A stretch of DNA of 64,000 nucleotides from Streptomyces sp. PH10-H1 (GCF_030063355.1 NZ_JASISZ010000002.1:225567-289566), one strand, 5' to 3'. Shown: positions 8,887 to 18,575, counted from the stretch's first letter. Notes: a model not told the origin generated them from the letters alone. A program made the numbers and translations.

Positions 8887-9732
8887 ATGTCCGAAACACC
8901 AGCCGAGAGTCCGGAGACCCCGAACCTCGACTTCCAGGGCACCACCCCTTACGAGGACTATGTCCAGGCGGACGTTCTCACTCATCTGCAGCACACCCTC
9001 TCCGACGATCCCGGCGAGATGGTCTTCCTGGTCACCACCCAGGTCATGGAGTTGTGGTTCACCGTCCTCGTCCATGAATGGCACACCGCGGGGCAGGCGC
9101 TCCGCGAGGACGACCTCCCGACGGCGATGGCGGCGCTCAAGCGGAGCACGTACGAACTCGAATCGCTCAACGCCTCCTGGAAGCCGCTCGCGCACCTCAC
9201 TCCCGGGCAGTTCAACGCCTACCGCAGCGCACTCGGCGAGGGTTCCGGATTCCAGTCCGCGATGTACCGCCGGCTGGAGTTCCTGCTCGGCGAGAAGTCG
9301 GCGTCCATGCTCGTGCCGCACCGCGGCTCGCCTCGGGCGCACGCCGAGCTGGAGAAGGCCCTGGACGAGCCGAGCCTGTACGACGAGGTGCTCGGTCTGC
9401 TGCACCGCCGCGGCCATGACATCCCCGCCCAGCTCCTCGAACGCGACCTCTCGCAGCGCTACGAGCCGGACCCGGCCGTCGAGCGCGTCTGGCAGCGGAT
9501 CTACTCCAACCCCCAGGCCACCGGCGGAGAGGCCGAACTGCTGCGGCTGGGCGAGGCGCTGACCGAGGTCGCCGAGCTGGTCTGGCGCTGGCGCAACGAC
9601 CATCTGGTGGCGACCCGCCGCGCGATGGGCTCCAAGACCGGCACCGGCGGCTCCGCGGGGGTGGCCTGGCTGGAGAAACGTGCCGCCAAGAACGTCTTCC
9701 CCGAGCTGTGGACGGCGCGCAGCCATGTCTGA
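8887..9732 (+). CDS. kynA: Tryptophan 2,3-dioxygenase
   Basis: This 281-residue heme enzyme opens the indole ring of L-Trp to N-formylkynurenine. Family hallmarks are TPYEDYVQADVLTHLQ at the N-terminus, the VMELWFTVLVHEW helix, the heme/substrate loop with FQSAMYRRLEFLLG, WRWRNDHLVATRRAMGSKTGTGGSAG written in shortened form as WRNDHL (the axial His lies here) and GTGGSAG. It is the first gene of a three-gene operon; its end overlaps kynU by 8 bases. The start follows GAAGGGAACGGAA. Confidence 0.94.
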   Translation: MSETPAESPETPNLDFQGTTPYEDYVQADVLTHLQHTLSDDPGEMVFLVTTQVMELWFTVLVHEWHTAGQALREDDLPTAMAALKRSTYELESLNASWKPLAHLTPGQFNAYRSALGEGSGFQSAMYRRLEFLLGEKSASMLVPHRGSPRAHAELEKALDEPSLYDEVLGLLHRRGHDIPAQLLERDLSQRYEPDPAVERVWQRIYSNPQATGGEAELLRLGEALTEVAELVWRWRNDHLVATRRAMGSKTGTGGSAGVAWLEKRAAKNVFPELWTARSHV

Positions 9733-11086
9733 CGCCGCCGCCATCGCGGCCGCCGCTTCCGACGACGCCCTGCGAGTGCGTGCCGGGCGGCTGGACGCCG
9801 CCGACGGGCTCGCCGGCATCCGGGACCGCTTCACCCTCGACGAGACCGTCTATCTCGACGGCAACTCGCTGGGCGCCCTCCCGGCCGCTGTGGCGCCCCG
9901 GCTGCGCGACGTGATCGAGCGCGAATGGGGAAGCCTGCGCATCCGCTCGTGGGACGAGAGCGGCTGGTGGACCGCCCCCGAGCGGATCGGCGACCGCATC
10001 GGCCGGCTGATCGGCGCGGCCCCCGGCCAGGTGGTGGCCGGCGACTCCACCAGCGTGAACGTCTTCAAGGCGGTCGTGGCCGCCGTCCGCATGTCGGCGA
10101 ACGACCGCACCGAGATCCTCGTGGACGCCGCGACCTTCCCGACCGACGGCTACCTCGCCGAATCCGCGGCCCGCATGACGGGCAGGACCATCCGGCCCGT
10201 CGAGGCCGGGGCCATGGCGGACGCCATGAGCGACCGCACCGCTGTCGTGCTGGTCAACCACGTCGACTACCGCACCGGGCGGCTGCACGATCTGCCCGGC
10301 ACGACGGCCGCCGCACACGCGGCGGGCGCCCTCGTCGTTTGGGACCTGTGCCACAGCGCGGGCGCGCTGCCGGTCGGCCTCGACGCCCACGGGGTGGATC
10401 TCGCGGTCGGCTGCTCGTACAAGTACCTCAACGGCGGCCCCGGCGCGCCCGCGTACCTGTACGTCCGCCGTGATCTGCAGTCCCGCTTCGACTCCCCGCT
10501 GCCCGGCTGGAACTCCCACGCCGATCCCTTCGGCATGACCCCTGCCTACACCCCGGCGGACGGCGCCGTACGAGGCCGTGTCGGCACCCCCGAGATCCTG
10601 TCCCTGCTCGCCCTCGACGCCGCGCTCGACGTCTGGGACGGCGTCGCCATCGAGGACGTACGGGCCAAGAGCCTGGCTCTGACCGACTTCTTCCTCGAAT
10701 GCGTCGCGCGGTACGTGCCGTCCGGCGGCGTCTCGTCGATCACACCCGTCGCGCACGAACACCGCGGCAGCCAGGTCGCACTGCGCTGCGCCGGCGCCGG
10801 CGAGGTCATGCGCCGGCTGACCGCACGTGGCGTCGTGGGCGACTTCCGGCGCCCCGACGTGCTGCGCTTCGGCTTCACCCCGCTCTACACGCGCTACGCG
10901 GACGCGGAGCGCGCCGCACGCGTACTCGCCGACGTTCTCGAAGAGGTCGGCCGCGAAGGGGGCGTTCTCGATGGGACCGGCCTCGACGGGGTTGTTCTCG
11001 AAGACGCCGGCGAAAAGACCGGCGAAAAAGCCAGCGAAGAATCCGGTGGAACGGCCGTCCGGGCCGCCGGCGAAGGGACCAGGTAA
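9725..11086 (+). CDS. kynU: Kynureninase
   Basis: This PLP enzyme of 453 residues cleaves kynurenine to anthranilate and alanine. Seen: DGNSLGALP at the N-terminus, GDSTSVNVFK (PLP phosphate contact), DLCHSAGALPV with the cofactor-ring Asp/His, and the Schiff-base Lys in CSYKYLNGGPGAP. The last ~35 residues are an extra low-complexity Glu/Gly/Lys/Thr tail (TGEKASEESGG) beyond the normal family length. It overlaps kynA and is followed 3 bp later by the formamidase gene, so the three are surely co-transcribed. Confidence 0.94.
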   Translation: MSDAAAIAAAASDDALRVRAGRLDAADGLAGIRDRFTLDETVYLDGNSLGALPAAVAPRLRDVIEREWGSLRIRSWDESGWWTAPERIGDRIGRLIGAAPGQVVAGDSTSVNVFKAVVAAVRMSANDRTEILVDAATFPTDGYLAESAARMTGRTIRPVEAGAMADAMSDRTAVVLVNHVDYRTGRLHDLPGTTAAAHAAGALVVWDLCHSAGALPVGLDAHGVDLAVGCSYKYLNGGPGAPAYLYVRRDLQSRFDSPLPGWNSHADPFGMTPAYTPADGAVRGRVGTPEILSLLALDAALDVWDGVAIEDVRAKSLALTDFFLECVARYVPSGGVSSITPVAHEHRGSQVALRCAGAGEVMRRLTARGVVGDFRRPDVLRFGFTPLYTRYADAERAARVLADVLEEVGREGGVLDGTGLDGVVLEDAGEKTGEKASEESGGTAVRAAGEGTR

Positions 11087-11089
11087 CCG

Positions 11090-12064
11090 ATGCCGGCCTC
11101 CACGCCCGAGCACGCCGCCCACCGCGCGCGGCCCCCGGCCGGTCCCGGCCCGGCGGACGCCGCCGCGAAGCGCGCGGAGGCGGAGGAGGCGTCGCTCTTC
11201 GCGCATGCGGCCGTCCGCCCGGACGCGACCGCCGCCTACGGCGAACTGCCGGACCAGATCGTCGACTTCTACCGTCCCCGCGCCGCCCCCGGCGCCACCG
11301 GGCGGCCCGCGCCACTCGTCGTGGTCCTGCACGGCGGTGCCTGGCGCGCGCCCTACGACCGCAGGCACATCTCGCCGTTCGCCGCCCACCTCGCCGGGTG
11401 CGGGTTCGCCGTGGCCTCGGTGGAGTACCGGCGCGGCGGCGAGGAGCCGCCGTCCGAAGGCGACGGCAGCGCCTACCCGCGCGAGGGCGCGCCGGCCGCG
11501 GGCCGCTGGCCGGACACGTTCGACGACATCGCCACGGCCGTCGACGCCGTCCCCGCGCTCGCGATGCGCGCGCTGGGCGCGGACAGCGTGGACCCGCGGC
11601 GGGTCGTGCTCACCGGTCACAGCGCCGGTGGTCATCTGGCGCTGTGGGCCGCCGCCCGCAACGCGCTGCCACTCGATTCCCCCTGGCATCGCACTTCGCC
11701 TCCCCCATTGCGCGGAGTCGTCGCCCTCGCGCCGATCGCGGACTTCGCGTCCGCGATCCGGCTGCGGGTGTGCTCCGACGCCGTCGTCCAGTTCCTCGGC
11801 GGGCCCGAGCACGTCACGGCGCGGCTGCCCCACGCCGATCCCGCCGCGCTCCTGCCCACCGGTATCGCCACAACCATCGTGCAGGGCACCACTGACAATG
11901 TGGTTCCGCCGCAGGTCGCGCAGGCTTTCGCCGAGGCTTCGGCACTGTCGGGAGAGGAGGTCACCGAGGCGGTGCTGGACGGCATCGGGCACTTCCCGCT
12001 GATCGACCCGGCCGCCGGTGCGTGCGCCGTCGTCACCGAGGAGATAGCGCAACTCGCCTGGTAG
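11090..12064 (+). CDS. kynB: Alpha/beta hydrolase, probable kynurenine formamidase
   Basis: This 324-residue alpha/beta hydrolase has the oxyanion motif VVLHGGAWR (HGGxW), a nucleophile elbow GHSAGG, and the late catalytic Asp/His (TDNVVPP and GIGHFPL), as in the esterase-type arylformamidases. Because it directly follows kynA and kynU with a 3-bp spacer, it most likely supplies the missing middle step, hydrolysis of N-formylkynurenine. The N-terminal 50 residues are Ala/Pro-rich. This is a functional assignment by context; it is not the cyclase-fold KynB. Confidence 0.78.
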   Translation: MPASTPEHAAHRARPPAGPGPADAAAKRAEAEEASLFAHAAVRPDATAAYGELPDQIVDFYRPRAAPGATGRPAPLVVVLHGGAWRAPYDRRHISPFAAHLAGCGFAVASVEYRRGGEEPPSEGDGSAYPREGAPAAGRWPDTFDDIATAVDAVPALAMRALGADSVDPRRVVLTGHSAGGHLALWAAARNALPLDSPWHRTSPPPLRGVVALAPIADFASAIRLRVCSDAVVQFLGGPEHVTARLPHADPAALLPTGIATTIVQGTTDNVVPPQVAQAFAEASALSGEEVTEAVLDGIGHFPLIDPAAGACAVVTEEIAQLAW

Positions 12065-12201
12065 CAGCCCCGCAACCCGCCCGGCGGCCGCCCCGCCCAC
12101 GATCTCCCGGCCGCCTTCCGGCGGACCCGTGTAGTCCTTGAGACGGATGCCGGGAGATCGGCTGCGCTGTGGACGACGCGGCCCCGCGCGCTGCCTAGTG
12201 T

Positions 12202-13626
12202 GTGAGCGTGACCGACACCAGCCAGACCACCCTGCGAAGCGAGCTCCGCATAGCCCGGAGCGCACTGAAGGGGCTGCGAGACGACCTGATCACCGATGCC
12301 TTCGCCTTCCGGCCGCTGCCGCCCCGCCGTATCGACGGACCGGTCGTGAGCAGGCTCCCGGACAGGTTCCGTGAATCCTCGCGCTGGCTCCCGCATGCCA
12401 CCCTGACGGCCTTTGCCTGCTTCCTCATGCTGGCCGGCTACGAGTTCGAGAGCGAACGGGGCGGATCGGGCCTGGCCGCCGCGCTCCTCACCGGGATTCC
12501 GCTGGTGACGGTGCTGTTCCGCCCCGTCGGCGGCTGGTGGCTGTCGCTCGCGGCCGGCTTCCTCGGCGGCGCCGCGGGCCATGCGTTCTCGGAGTGGCCG
12601 TGGACGGCCACCGGATTCGTCTCGCACGTGGTGGTGATGGCCGTGGTGGCGGGCCGTACGCGGCCCCGGGTGGCGGCCGAGATGTGGCTGCTGACGACGC
12701 TGCTCGGCGTCGGGTTCGCGTCCATGGACCCCTGGCAGGAGTCGGACGGCCTCGCCATGTCGGTCGTCTCGTTCCTCGTCCTGCTCGCCGTGGTCCTGGT
12801 CAGGGGCTGGCGGGAGACGCAGCAGAAGGTCGTCGAGCAGGTCGCGGTCACCGAGGTGGAGCGGTCGCGCCGTACCGTCCTGGAGGAGCGCACCACCATC
12901 GCCCGTGAACTGCACGATGTCGTCGCGCACCACATGTCCGTCATCGCCATCCAGGCCGAGGCCGCGCCCTATCGCGTCGACGACCCGCCGGCCGAGCTCA
13001 CCAGGAGCTTCGCGATCATCCGCGAGAACGCGGTGGCCGCCCTCACCGAGCTGCGCCGCGTGCTGGGCGTCGTACGGGCCGACAACCCGGACGCTTTCAC
13101 CGACAGCGCCCCCGAGGCCCCGCAGCCGACCCTCGCCACCCTCGACTCGCTGCTGGCCAACGTCCGGGACACCGGTGCCGTCGTCGACAAGGTGGTGACC
13201 GGGGCCGTCCGTACGCTTCCACAGGGCGTGGAGCTGTCCGCGTACCGGATCGTCCAGGAGGGGCTCAGCAACGCGCTGCGGCACGCTCCGGGCGCCGATA
13301 TCCGCGTCGAGATCGGCTACGTCCTCAGCGGCCTCGGCCTGCGCGTGGTCAACGGCCCGGCCACGGTGGAGATCAGGCCCTCCCACGGCGCCGGTCACGG
13401 CGTGCTGGGCATGAGGGAGCGGGTGTCGATGCTGGCCGGCGAGATGACGGCGGAACCCACCGCCGAAGGCGGCTACGAGGTGACGGCCTTCATCCCGGTC
13501 GCAGCCGAGCCGAAGCCGGAGCCGGACGCGTACCCGGACGTGAAGCCGGACGTGAAGCCGGAGGTGAAGCCCGGGCCGGTTTCCGCCGTGGAAGCGTCCG
13601 ACACGACCCCCGGGGACCCCGTATGA
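12202..13626 (+). CDS. NarL-type sensor histidine kinase
   Basis: The N-terminal half has about four to five membrane helices (residues ~60-200), followed by a HisKA_3 dimerisation domain with the phospho-acceptor His in ARELHDVVAHHMSVI, and a degenerate HATPase (YRIVQEGLSNALRHA N-box, GHGVLGMRERV G-box). The C-terminal ~35 residues are a Pro/Asp/Val/Lys repeat (PDVKPDVKPEVKPG). It overlaps the response regulator gene by 4 bases, so the two form a cognate pair. The signal is unknown. GTG 12202 and GTG 12208 are both possible starts. Confidence 0.88.
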   Translation: MSVTDTSQTTLRSELRIARSALKGLRDDLITDAFAFRPLPPRRIDGPVVSRLPDRFRESSRWLPHATLTAFACFLMLAGYEFESERGGSGLAAALLTGIPLVTVLFRPVGGWWLSLAAGFLGGAAGHAFSEWPWTATGFVSHVVVMAVVAGRTRPRVAAEMWLLTTLLGVGFASMDPWQESDGLAMSVVSFLVLLAVVLVRGWRETQQKVVEQVAVTEVERSRRTVLEERTTIARELHDVVAHHMSVIAIQAEAAPYRVDDPPAELTRSFAIIRENAVAALTELRRVLGVVRADNPDAFTDSAPEAPQPTLATLDSLLANVRDTGAVVDKVVTGAVRTLPQGVELSAYRIVQEGLSNALRHAPGADIRVEIGYVLSGLGLRVVNGPATVEIRPSHGAGHGVLGMRERVSMLAGEMTAEPTAEGGYEVTAFIPVAAEPKPEPDAYPDVKPDVKPEVKPGPVSAVEASDTTPGDPV

Positions 13627-14282
13627 CGATCCGGGTGCTGATCGTCGACGACCAGATGATGGTCCGCGAGGGTTTCTCGGTCCTGCTCAACGCGCAGCCG
13701 GACATCGACGTCGTGGGAGAGGCTGTGGACGGCCGTGAGGCCATCGCCCAGGTGGCCGCGCTGCGACCCGATGTCGTCCTCATGGACATCCGGATGCCCG
13801 AGGTCAACGGCCTGGAGGCGACCCGTGAGATCGTCGCGGCCGACGCCGCTGCCAAGGTCCTCGTCCTGACCACTTTCGACCTGGACGAATACGTTTACCA
13901 GGCGCTCCGCGCCGGAGCCAGCGGCTTCCTGCTCAAGGACGCCTCGGCCCGGCAGCTGGGCGACGCTGTCAGGATCGTGGCGGCCGGCGAGGCGCTGCTC
14001 GCCCCCACCGTCACCAAACGGCTGATCGCCGAGTTCTCCCGGCTCGGTACGCCCAAGCCGCCGGCCCAGGACCGCATCGGCGATCTCACCGAGCGCGAGA
14101 CCGAGGTCCTCGTCCTGGTCGCGCAGGGCCTGTCGAACGCCGAGATCGCCGCCCACCTCGTCGTCGCCGAGTCCACCGTCAAGACCCACGTCAGCCGGGT
14201 CCTGGTCAAGCTCGGACTCCGTGACCGCACCCAGGCCGCTGTCTTCGCCTACGAGGCCCGCCTGGTGACGCCCGGCCGCTGA
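13623..14282 (+). CDS. NarL/FixJ-family response regulator
   Basis: The product is 219 residues. The receiver domain has the acidic pair DD (residues 9-10), the phospho-accepting Asp in VVLMDIRMPEV, the switch Thr in VLVLTTFD and the Lys in FLLKD. The C-terminal LuxR helix-turn-helix has TERETEVLVLVAQGLSNAEIA and VKTHVSRVLVKLGLRDR. It is translationally coupled to the upstream kinase. Targets are not evident from the window. Confidence 0.92.
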   Translation: MTIRVLIVDDQMMVREGFSVLLNAQPDIDVVGEAVDGREAIAQVAALRPDVVLMDIRMPEVNGLEATREIVAADAAAKVLVLTTFDLDEYVYQALRAGASGFLLKDASARQLGDAVRIVAAGEALLAPTVTKRLIAEFSRLGTPKPPAQDRIGDLTERETEVLVLVAQGLSNAEIAAHLVVAESTVKTHVSRVLVKLGLRDRTQAAVFAYEARLVTPGR

Positions 14283-14323
14283 CCGCCGACCCCGCCGCCG
14301 ACCGCCGCCGACCGGCCCAGGAC

Positions 14324-14365
14324 GTGCAGAAGGCCCCGCCCCGATGGGGGCCGGGCCTCCTGCAC
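14324..14365. terminator. Bidirectional hairpin between the response regulator and crp
   Basis: GTGCAG-a-AGGCCC ... GGGCCgGGCCTcCTGCAC forms a long imperfect GC-rich stem in the 116-bp convergent gap. It would serve both the response-regulator gene and crp. Confidence 0.7.
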
Positions 14366-14398
14366 GCAGCGGAGCCGCAGAACTCCGGGCAGCGCCTG

Positions 14399-15073
14399 TC
14401 AGCGGCTGCGCTTGGCGAGCCGCTCGACGTCGAGCAGGATCACCGCGCGCGCCTCCAGACGGAGCCAGCCACGTCCGGCGAAGTCCGCGAGCGCCTTGTT
14501 GACCGTCTCGCGCGAGGCGCCGACGAGCTGGGCCAGCTCCTCCTGCGTGAGGTCGTGCACCACGTGGATGCCCTCCTCGGACTGCACACCGAAACGGCGC
14601 GACAGGTCCAGGAGCGCCTTCGCGACGCGGCCGGGCACGTCGGAGAAGACGAGGTCCGACATGACGTCGTTGGTACGCCGCAGCCGTCGCGCGACGGCAC
14701 GCAGCAGCGCGGTCGCGACCTCGGGCCGGGCGTTCAGCCAGGGCTGCAGGTCGCCGTGGCCCAAGGCGAGGAGCTTGAGCTCCGTCAGGGCCGTGGCCGT
14801 GGCGGTCCTGGGGCCGGGGTCGAAGAGCGACAGCTCACCGATCAGCTCGCCGGGGCCGATGACCGCGAGCATGTTCTCCCGGCCGTCGGGGGAGGTGCGG
14901 TGCAGCTTCACCTTGCCCTCGGTGACGACATACAGCCGGTCCCCCGGGTCCCCTTCGTGGAACAGCGCGTCTCCACGCGCGAGCGTGACCTCCGTCATGG
15001 AGGCGCGCAGTTCAGCGGCCTGCTCATCGTCGAGCGCCGCAAAAAGCGCTGCGCGCCGCAGAACGTCGTCCAC
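14399..15073 (-). CDS. crp: Cyclic-AMP receptor protein (Crp/Fnr family regulator)
   Basis: The 224-residue product (GTG start) has a cyclic nucleotide-binding domain (FHEGDPGDRLYVV, then GELIGELSLFDPGPRTATA with the Arg expected to bind the cAMP phosphate) and a winged helix-turn-helix (TQEELAQLVGASRETVNKAL). I chose GTG 15073 because AAGGAG lies 7-8 bases upstream and this gives the 224-residue length known for Streptomyces Crp; an ATG 21 bases further upstream is weaker. Crp controls germination, primary metabolism and many antibiotic clusters in S. coelicolor. A GTG-N8-CAC site lies upstream. Confidence 0.92.
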   Translation of the reverse strand: MDDVLRRAALFAALDDEQAAELRASMTEVTLARGDALFHEGDPGDRLYVVTEGKVKLHRTSPDGRENMLAVIGPGELIGELSLFDPGPRTATATALTELKLLALGHGDLQPWLNARPEVATALLRAVARRLRRTNDVMSDLVFSDVPGRVAKALLDLSRRFGVQSEEGIHVVHDLTQEELAQLVGASRETVNKALADFAGRGWLRLEARAVILLDVERLAKRSR

Positions 15074-15130
15074 GAGCTCTCTCCTTGTCGACATCGCCGG
15101 ATGATCCCCGTGATGCCCGCTGGCAAAACA

Positions 15131-15144
15131 GTGCGATCAATCAC
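15131..15144. promoter_or_regulatory. Candidate Crp-binding site upstream of crp
   Basis: GTGCGATCAATCAC fits the GTG-N8-CAC pattern of the Streptomyces Crp motif (GTG(N6)GNCAC) with one mismatch. It lies 58 bp before the crp start and about 105 bp before nth, in the divergent gap, so it could serve autoregulation of crp, control of nth, or both. Confidence 0.4.
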
Positions 15145-15248
15145 AAGTCTGTCTTATGTATCGCCGAGCACGTGCCCCGGGGGTCCGATTGGGGGTCGGT
15201 TCCTTGTGGTCAAGGGTGGATGTCAGTGCCGAGGCTTAGGCTGGCCGG

Positions 15249-16220
15249 GTGTCTGATACGCCGAGTTCGCAGAAAAAACGGCAGGGTGGGACCGCCAAAC
15301 GGGTGATCCGGAACCCTGATTCCGCTGTAAGCGAACAAGCTTCGCCCAAGCCCGCCGGAAAGCCGGAATCCCGGATCGCGCTGGTCCGCCGGGCGCGGCG
15401 GATCAACCGTGAGCTCGCCGAGCTCTACCCGTACGCCCATCCGGAGCTGGACTTCGAAAATCCGTTCCAGCTCCTCGTTGCCACCGTCCTCTCCGCGCAG
15501 ACCACCGACCTGCGCGTCAACCAGACGACCCCCGCCCTCTTCGCCGCCTATCCGACGCCCGAGGACATGGCGGAGGCCAAGCCGGAGGAGCTCGAGGAGA
15601 TCATCCGGCCGACCGGTTTCTTCCGCGCCAAGGCGAAGTCGCTGCTGGGCTTGTCCACGGCGCTGCACGACCGGTTCGGCGGCGAGGTGCCCGGCCGGCT
15701 GGAAGACCTGGTGACGCTGCCCGGCGTGGGCCGCAAGACGGCGAACGTCGTCCTGGGGAACGCGTTCGGGGTGCCGGGAATCACCGTCGACACCCACTTC
15801 GGCCGGCTGGCCCGCCGCTTCGGCTGGACCACCTCCGAGGATCCGGAGAAGGTCGAGCAGGAGGTCGGCGCGCTCTTCCCGAAGAGCGAGTGGACGATGC
15901 TCTCGCACCGCGTGGTCTTCCACGGCCGCCGTACCTGCCACTCCCGCAAGCCCGCCTGCGGCGCCTGCCCGATCGCCCCGCTCTGCCCCGCGTACGGCGA
16001 GGGCGAGACGGACCCCGAGAAGGCGAAGAAGCTCCTGAAGTACGAGCTGGGCGGCGCCCCGGGCCAGCGCCTGAACCCACCGCCCGGGTACCCGGGCGAC
16101 CCGGCGCCACCACTGGGCGCCACGGGCCCGGCAGCACCGGCAGCACCGGCAGCACCGGCAGCACCGGCAGCCCCGCCGGGCAAGACGGGTAAGCCGGGCA
16201 CGACGCAGGGGAGCGTATGA
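15249..16220 (+). CDS. nth: Endonuclease III (DNA glycosylase/AP lyase)
   Basis: This base-excision repair enzyme removes oxidised pyrimidines. Seen: the helix-hairpin-helix [14 protein letters not shown] carrying the catalytic Lys, the catalytic Asp in [10 protein letters not shown], and the Cys ligands of the [4Fe-4S] cluster in [17 protein letters not shown]. The N-terminal ~50 residues are a basic extension; the C-terminus has a Pro/Ala/Gly tail encoded by a run of 9-base CAGCACCGG repeats near 16132-16170, probably length-variable. GTG start; its end overlaps the NUDIX gene by 4 bases. Confidence 0.92.
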   Translation: MSDTPSSQKKRQGGTAKRVIRNPDSAVSEQASPKPAGKPESRIALVRRARRINRELAELYPYAHPELDFENPFQLLVATVLSAQTTDLRVNQTTPALFAAYPTPEDMAEAKPEELEEIIRPTGFFRAKAKSLLGLSTALHDRFGGEVPGRLEDLVTLPGVGRKTANVVLGNAFGVPGITVDTHFGRLARRFGWTTSEDPEKVEQEVGALFPKSEWTMLSHRVVFHGRRTCHSRKPACGACPIAPLCPAYGEGETDPEKAKKLLKYELGGAPGQRLNPPPGYPGDPAPPLGATGPAAPAAPAAPAAPAAPPGKTGKPGTTQGSV

Positions 16221-16894
16221 CGACGACACGTGGCGGCGAGGCCGCCGTATCGATCCAGGGGCTGCCCCAGTGGCTGCATCCGGTGGCCCGCGCTGCGGGC
16301 GATGTGTTGCCCGAGCAGCTCAGCCGTTTTCTGCCGCCCCCGTCCGGCCGCGGCAGGCAGTCGGCCGTGCTGATCCTCTTCGGCGAGGGTGAGCACGGCC
16401 GGGACCTGCTCCTGATGGAGCGCGCCACCTCGCTGAGGTCGCACGCAGGCCAGCCGTCCTTCCCCGGCGGCGCCCTGGACCCCGAGGACGGCGATCCGGA
16501 AGGTGACGGCCCGCTGCGCGCGGCCCTGCGCGAGGCGGAGGAGGAGACCGGCCTGGATCCGTCGGGCGTGCAGATCTTCGGTGTGCTGCCGCGGCTGTAC
16601 ATCCCGGTCAGCGAGTTCGTGGTGACGCCCGTGCTCGGCTGGTGGCGGACTCCCAGCCCGGTCGGCGCCGTCGATCAGGCCGAGACCGCCCGGGTCTTCC
16701 GGGTCCCTGTAGCGGATCTCACCGACCCGGCGAACCGGGCGACCATGACGCATCCCAGCGGCTTCCGCGGCCCGGCGTTCCTCGTCGAAGGCGCGGTCGT
16801 CTGGGGCTTCACAGCCGGTCTGATCGACAAGATTCTGCACTTCGCGGGCTGGGAGGTGCCCTGGGACCGGGGTAGGACGGTGCCGCTCGCATAG
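16217..16894 (+). CDS. NUDIX hydrolase, CoA-pyrophosphatase-like
   Basis: This 225-residue protein carries a NUDIX box spread over [10 protein letters not shown]...[15 protein letters not shown], matching GX5EX7REUXEEXGU with an inserted loop. The preceding [21 protein letters not shown] resembles the UPF0035 signature of CoA pyrophosphatases (NudL type). Likely role: hydrolysis of CoA or related nucleoside diphosphate derivatives. It is translationally coupled to nth, and a hairpin terminator follows. Confidence 0.85.
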   Translation: MTTTRGGEAAVSIQGLPQWLHPVARAAGDVLPEQLSRFLPPPSGRGRQSAVLILFGEGEHGRDLLLMERATSLRSHAGQPSFPGGALDPEDGDPEGDGPLRAALREAEEETGLDPSGVQIFGVLPRLYIPVSEFVVTPVLGWWRTPSPVGAVDQAETARVFRVPVADLTDPANRATMTHPSGFRGPAFLVEGAVVWGFTAGLIDKILHFAGWEVPWDRGRTVPLA

Positions 16895-16933
16895 GACGGC
16901 ATGAGACCGTGTGCAGGTGCTGTGTCTTCCCGG

Positions 16934-16964
16934 GGGACATCCCCGGGACCTCCGGGGATGTCCC
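16934..16964. terminator. Hairpin terminator after the NUDIX gene
   Basis: GGGACATCCCCGG, a short loop, then its exact complement gives a 13-bp stem, about 40 bp after the stop. Confidence 0.75.
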
Positions 16965-16999
16965 GGTCGAGCTGGACCGTCCTCGCGAGGTCAACCTAG

Positions 17000-18199
17000 A
17001 TGAACGTGCTGGACTTGTTGCTGTTGCTCGCCGCCGTGTGGTTCGCGGTCGTCGGCTACCGCCAGGGTTTCGTCGTCGGCGTCATGTCGGTGATCGGCTT
17101 CCTCGGCGGCGGGCTCGCCGCGGTCTACCTGCTGCCCATGATCTGGGGCAAGGTCACCGGCGACTCGGCGCCCGGTTCCGTCGCGGTGGTGATCGCCGTC
17201 GTCCTGGTGATCGTCTGCGCCTCCGTCGGCCAGGCTTTCACCACCCACCTGGGCAACAAGCTGCGCACCCACATCACCCGGTCCCCGGCCCGCGCGCTGG
17301 ATGCGACCGGCGGTGCGCTGGTCAACGTCGTCGCGATGCTGCTCGTCGCCTGGCTGATCGGCTCCGCGCTGGCCACCACCGCGCTGCCGACGATAGGCCG
17401 CGAGGTGCGGTCCTCGAAGGTCCTGCTCGGGGTCTCACGGGTCATCCCGCAGCAGGCCGACACCTGGTTCACGGACTTCAGCTCCACTCTCGCGCAGAAC
17501 GGCCTCCCGCAGGTCTTCAGCCCGTTCGGCGGCGAGCCGATCACGTCGGTGCCGGCGCCCGACCCCAAGCTGGCGAGCAGCGCGGTGGTCAACGACGCCC
17601 GCCGGAGCATCGTGAAGGTCGTCGGGACCGCGCCGAGCTGCGGGAAGGTGCTGGAGGGCACCGGCTTCGTCTTCGCCAAGGACCGGGTGATGACCAACGC
17701 CCATGTCGTCGGCGGGGTCAGCGAGCCCACCGTGCAGATCGGCGGCGAGGGCAAGCTGTACGACGCCCGCGTCGTGCTCTACGACTGGCAGCGCGACATC
17801 GCCGTACTGCAGGTGCCCTCGCTCAGCGCCCCGGCGCTCAACTTCACCTCGGGCGACGTGCACAGCCGCGACGACGCGATCGTGGCGGGCTTCCCGGAGA
17901 ACGGCGGCTTCGACGTCCGTGCGGCCCGGGTACGCGGCCGTATCCAGGCCAACGGTCCGGACATCTACCACCGGGGCACCGTGCACCGCGACGTCTACTC
18001 GCTGTTCACCAAGGTGCGCCAGGGCAACTCCGGCGGCCCGCTGCTCACCCCGGACGGCAGGGTGTCAGGAGTCGTCTTCGCCAAGTCCCTCGACGACGCC
18101 GACACCGGCTACGCACTGACCGCTGACGAGATCCACGAGGACGTCACCGCCGGCCGTACCGCCAACCGCCAGGTCGACAGCCAGGGCTGCGCACTCTAG
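17000..18199 (+). CDS. MarP-family membrane serine protease (CvpA plus trypsin-like domain)
   Basis: This 399-residue protein starts with four CvpA-type transmembrane helices (residues ~1-135) and continues as an extracytoplasmic trypsin-like protease. The catalytic triad is visible: His in MTNAHVVGG, Asp in DWQRDIAVLQV, Ser in QGNSGGPLL. Cysteines in PSCGKVL and near the C-terminus (SQGCAL) could form the redox-sensitive disulfide known in mycobacterial MarP. Mycobacterial MarP is needed for acid and oxidative stress resistance; the same role here is inference. Confidence 0.88.
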   Translation: MNVLDLLLLLAAVWFAVVGYRQGFVVGVMSVIGFLGGGLAAVYLLPMIWGKVTGDSAPGSVAVVIAVVLVIVCASVGQAFTTHLGNKLRTHITRSPARALDATGGALVNVVAMLLVAWLIGSALATTALPTIGREVRSSKVLLGVSRVIPQQADTWFTDFSSTLAQNGLPQVFSPFGGEPITSVPAPDPKLASSAVVNDARRSIVKVVGTAPSCGKVLEGTGFVFAKDRVMTNAHVVGGVSEPTVQIGGEGKLYDARVVLYDWQRDIAVLQVPSLSAPALNFTSGDVHSRDDAIVAGFPENGGFDVRAARVRGRIQANGPDIYHRGTVHRDVYSLFTKVRQGNSGGPLLTPDGRVSGVVFAKSLDDADTGYALTADEIHEDVTAGRTANRQVDSQGCAL

Positions 18200-18274
18200 G
18201 ACCGCCTGCGATCGGCCCGACCGCCTGCGACCGGCCGGGAGGGACCCGTCCGCGGCCGGCCGGAATGGCCCTGG

Positions 18275-18457
18275 CTAGTCGCTGCGGGGGTGCCGCAGAC
18301 GGGCGCCAACCCACCGGGCGCGCCGCCGCAGAATGCGCGGGATTCCGAGTTGGTGCTCCCCCTCGGGGAGTACGGCCACAGGCGTCGCGCGGTTGACAGC
18401 GGCGACGAGATTGCGGCGGGTGCGTGATACATCACAGTAGTCGTGCGTCCAACCCAT
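18275..18457 (-). CDS. Short Arg-rich hypothetical protein
   Basis: This 60-residue ORF begins MGWTHDYCDVSRTRRNLVAAV and is Arg-rich throughout. It lies alone in the 376-bp gap between the MarP gene and the alpha/beta hydrolase. The composition is plausible for a small Streptomyces protein but no family is recognised and no clear ribosome-binding site is seen. The rest of the gap holds no other convincing feature. Confidence 0.4.
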   Translation of the reverse strand: MGWTHDYCDVSRTRRNLVAAVNRATPVAVLPEGEHQLGIPRILRRRARWVGARLRHPRSD

Positions 18458-18575
18458 ACCGAGCTACGTGCCCGCGCCCCAAGGTCGGTAATCGCGCGGC
18501 GGTCGCCCAATTGGCTTATGCGCCCGGCATTTGGCTGATAGTCAGACAGTGGTACCGAGGTATCCACCGGGCTGT

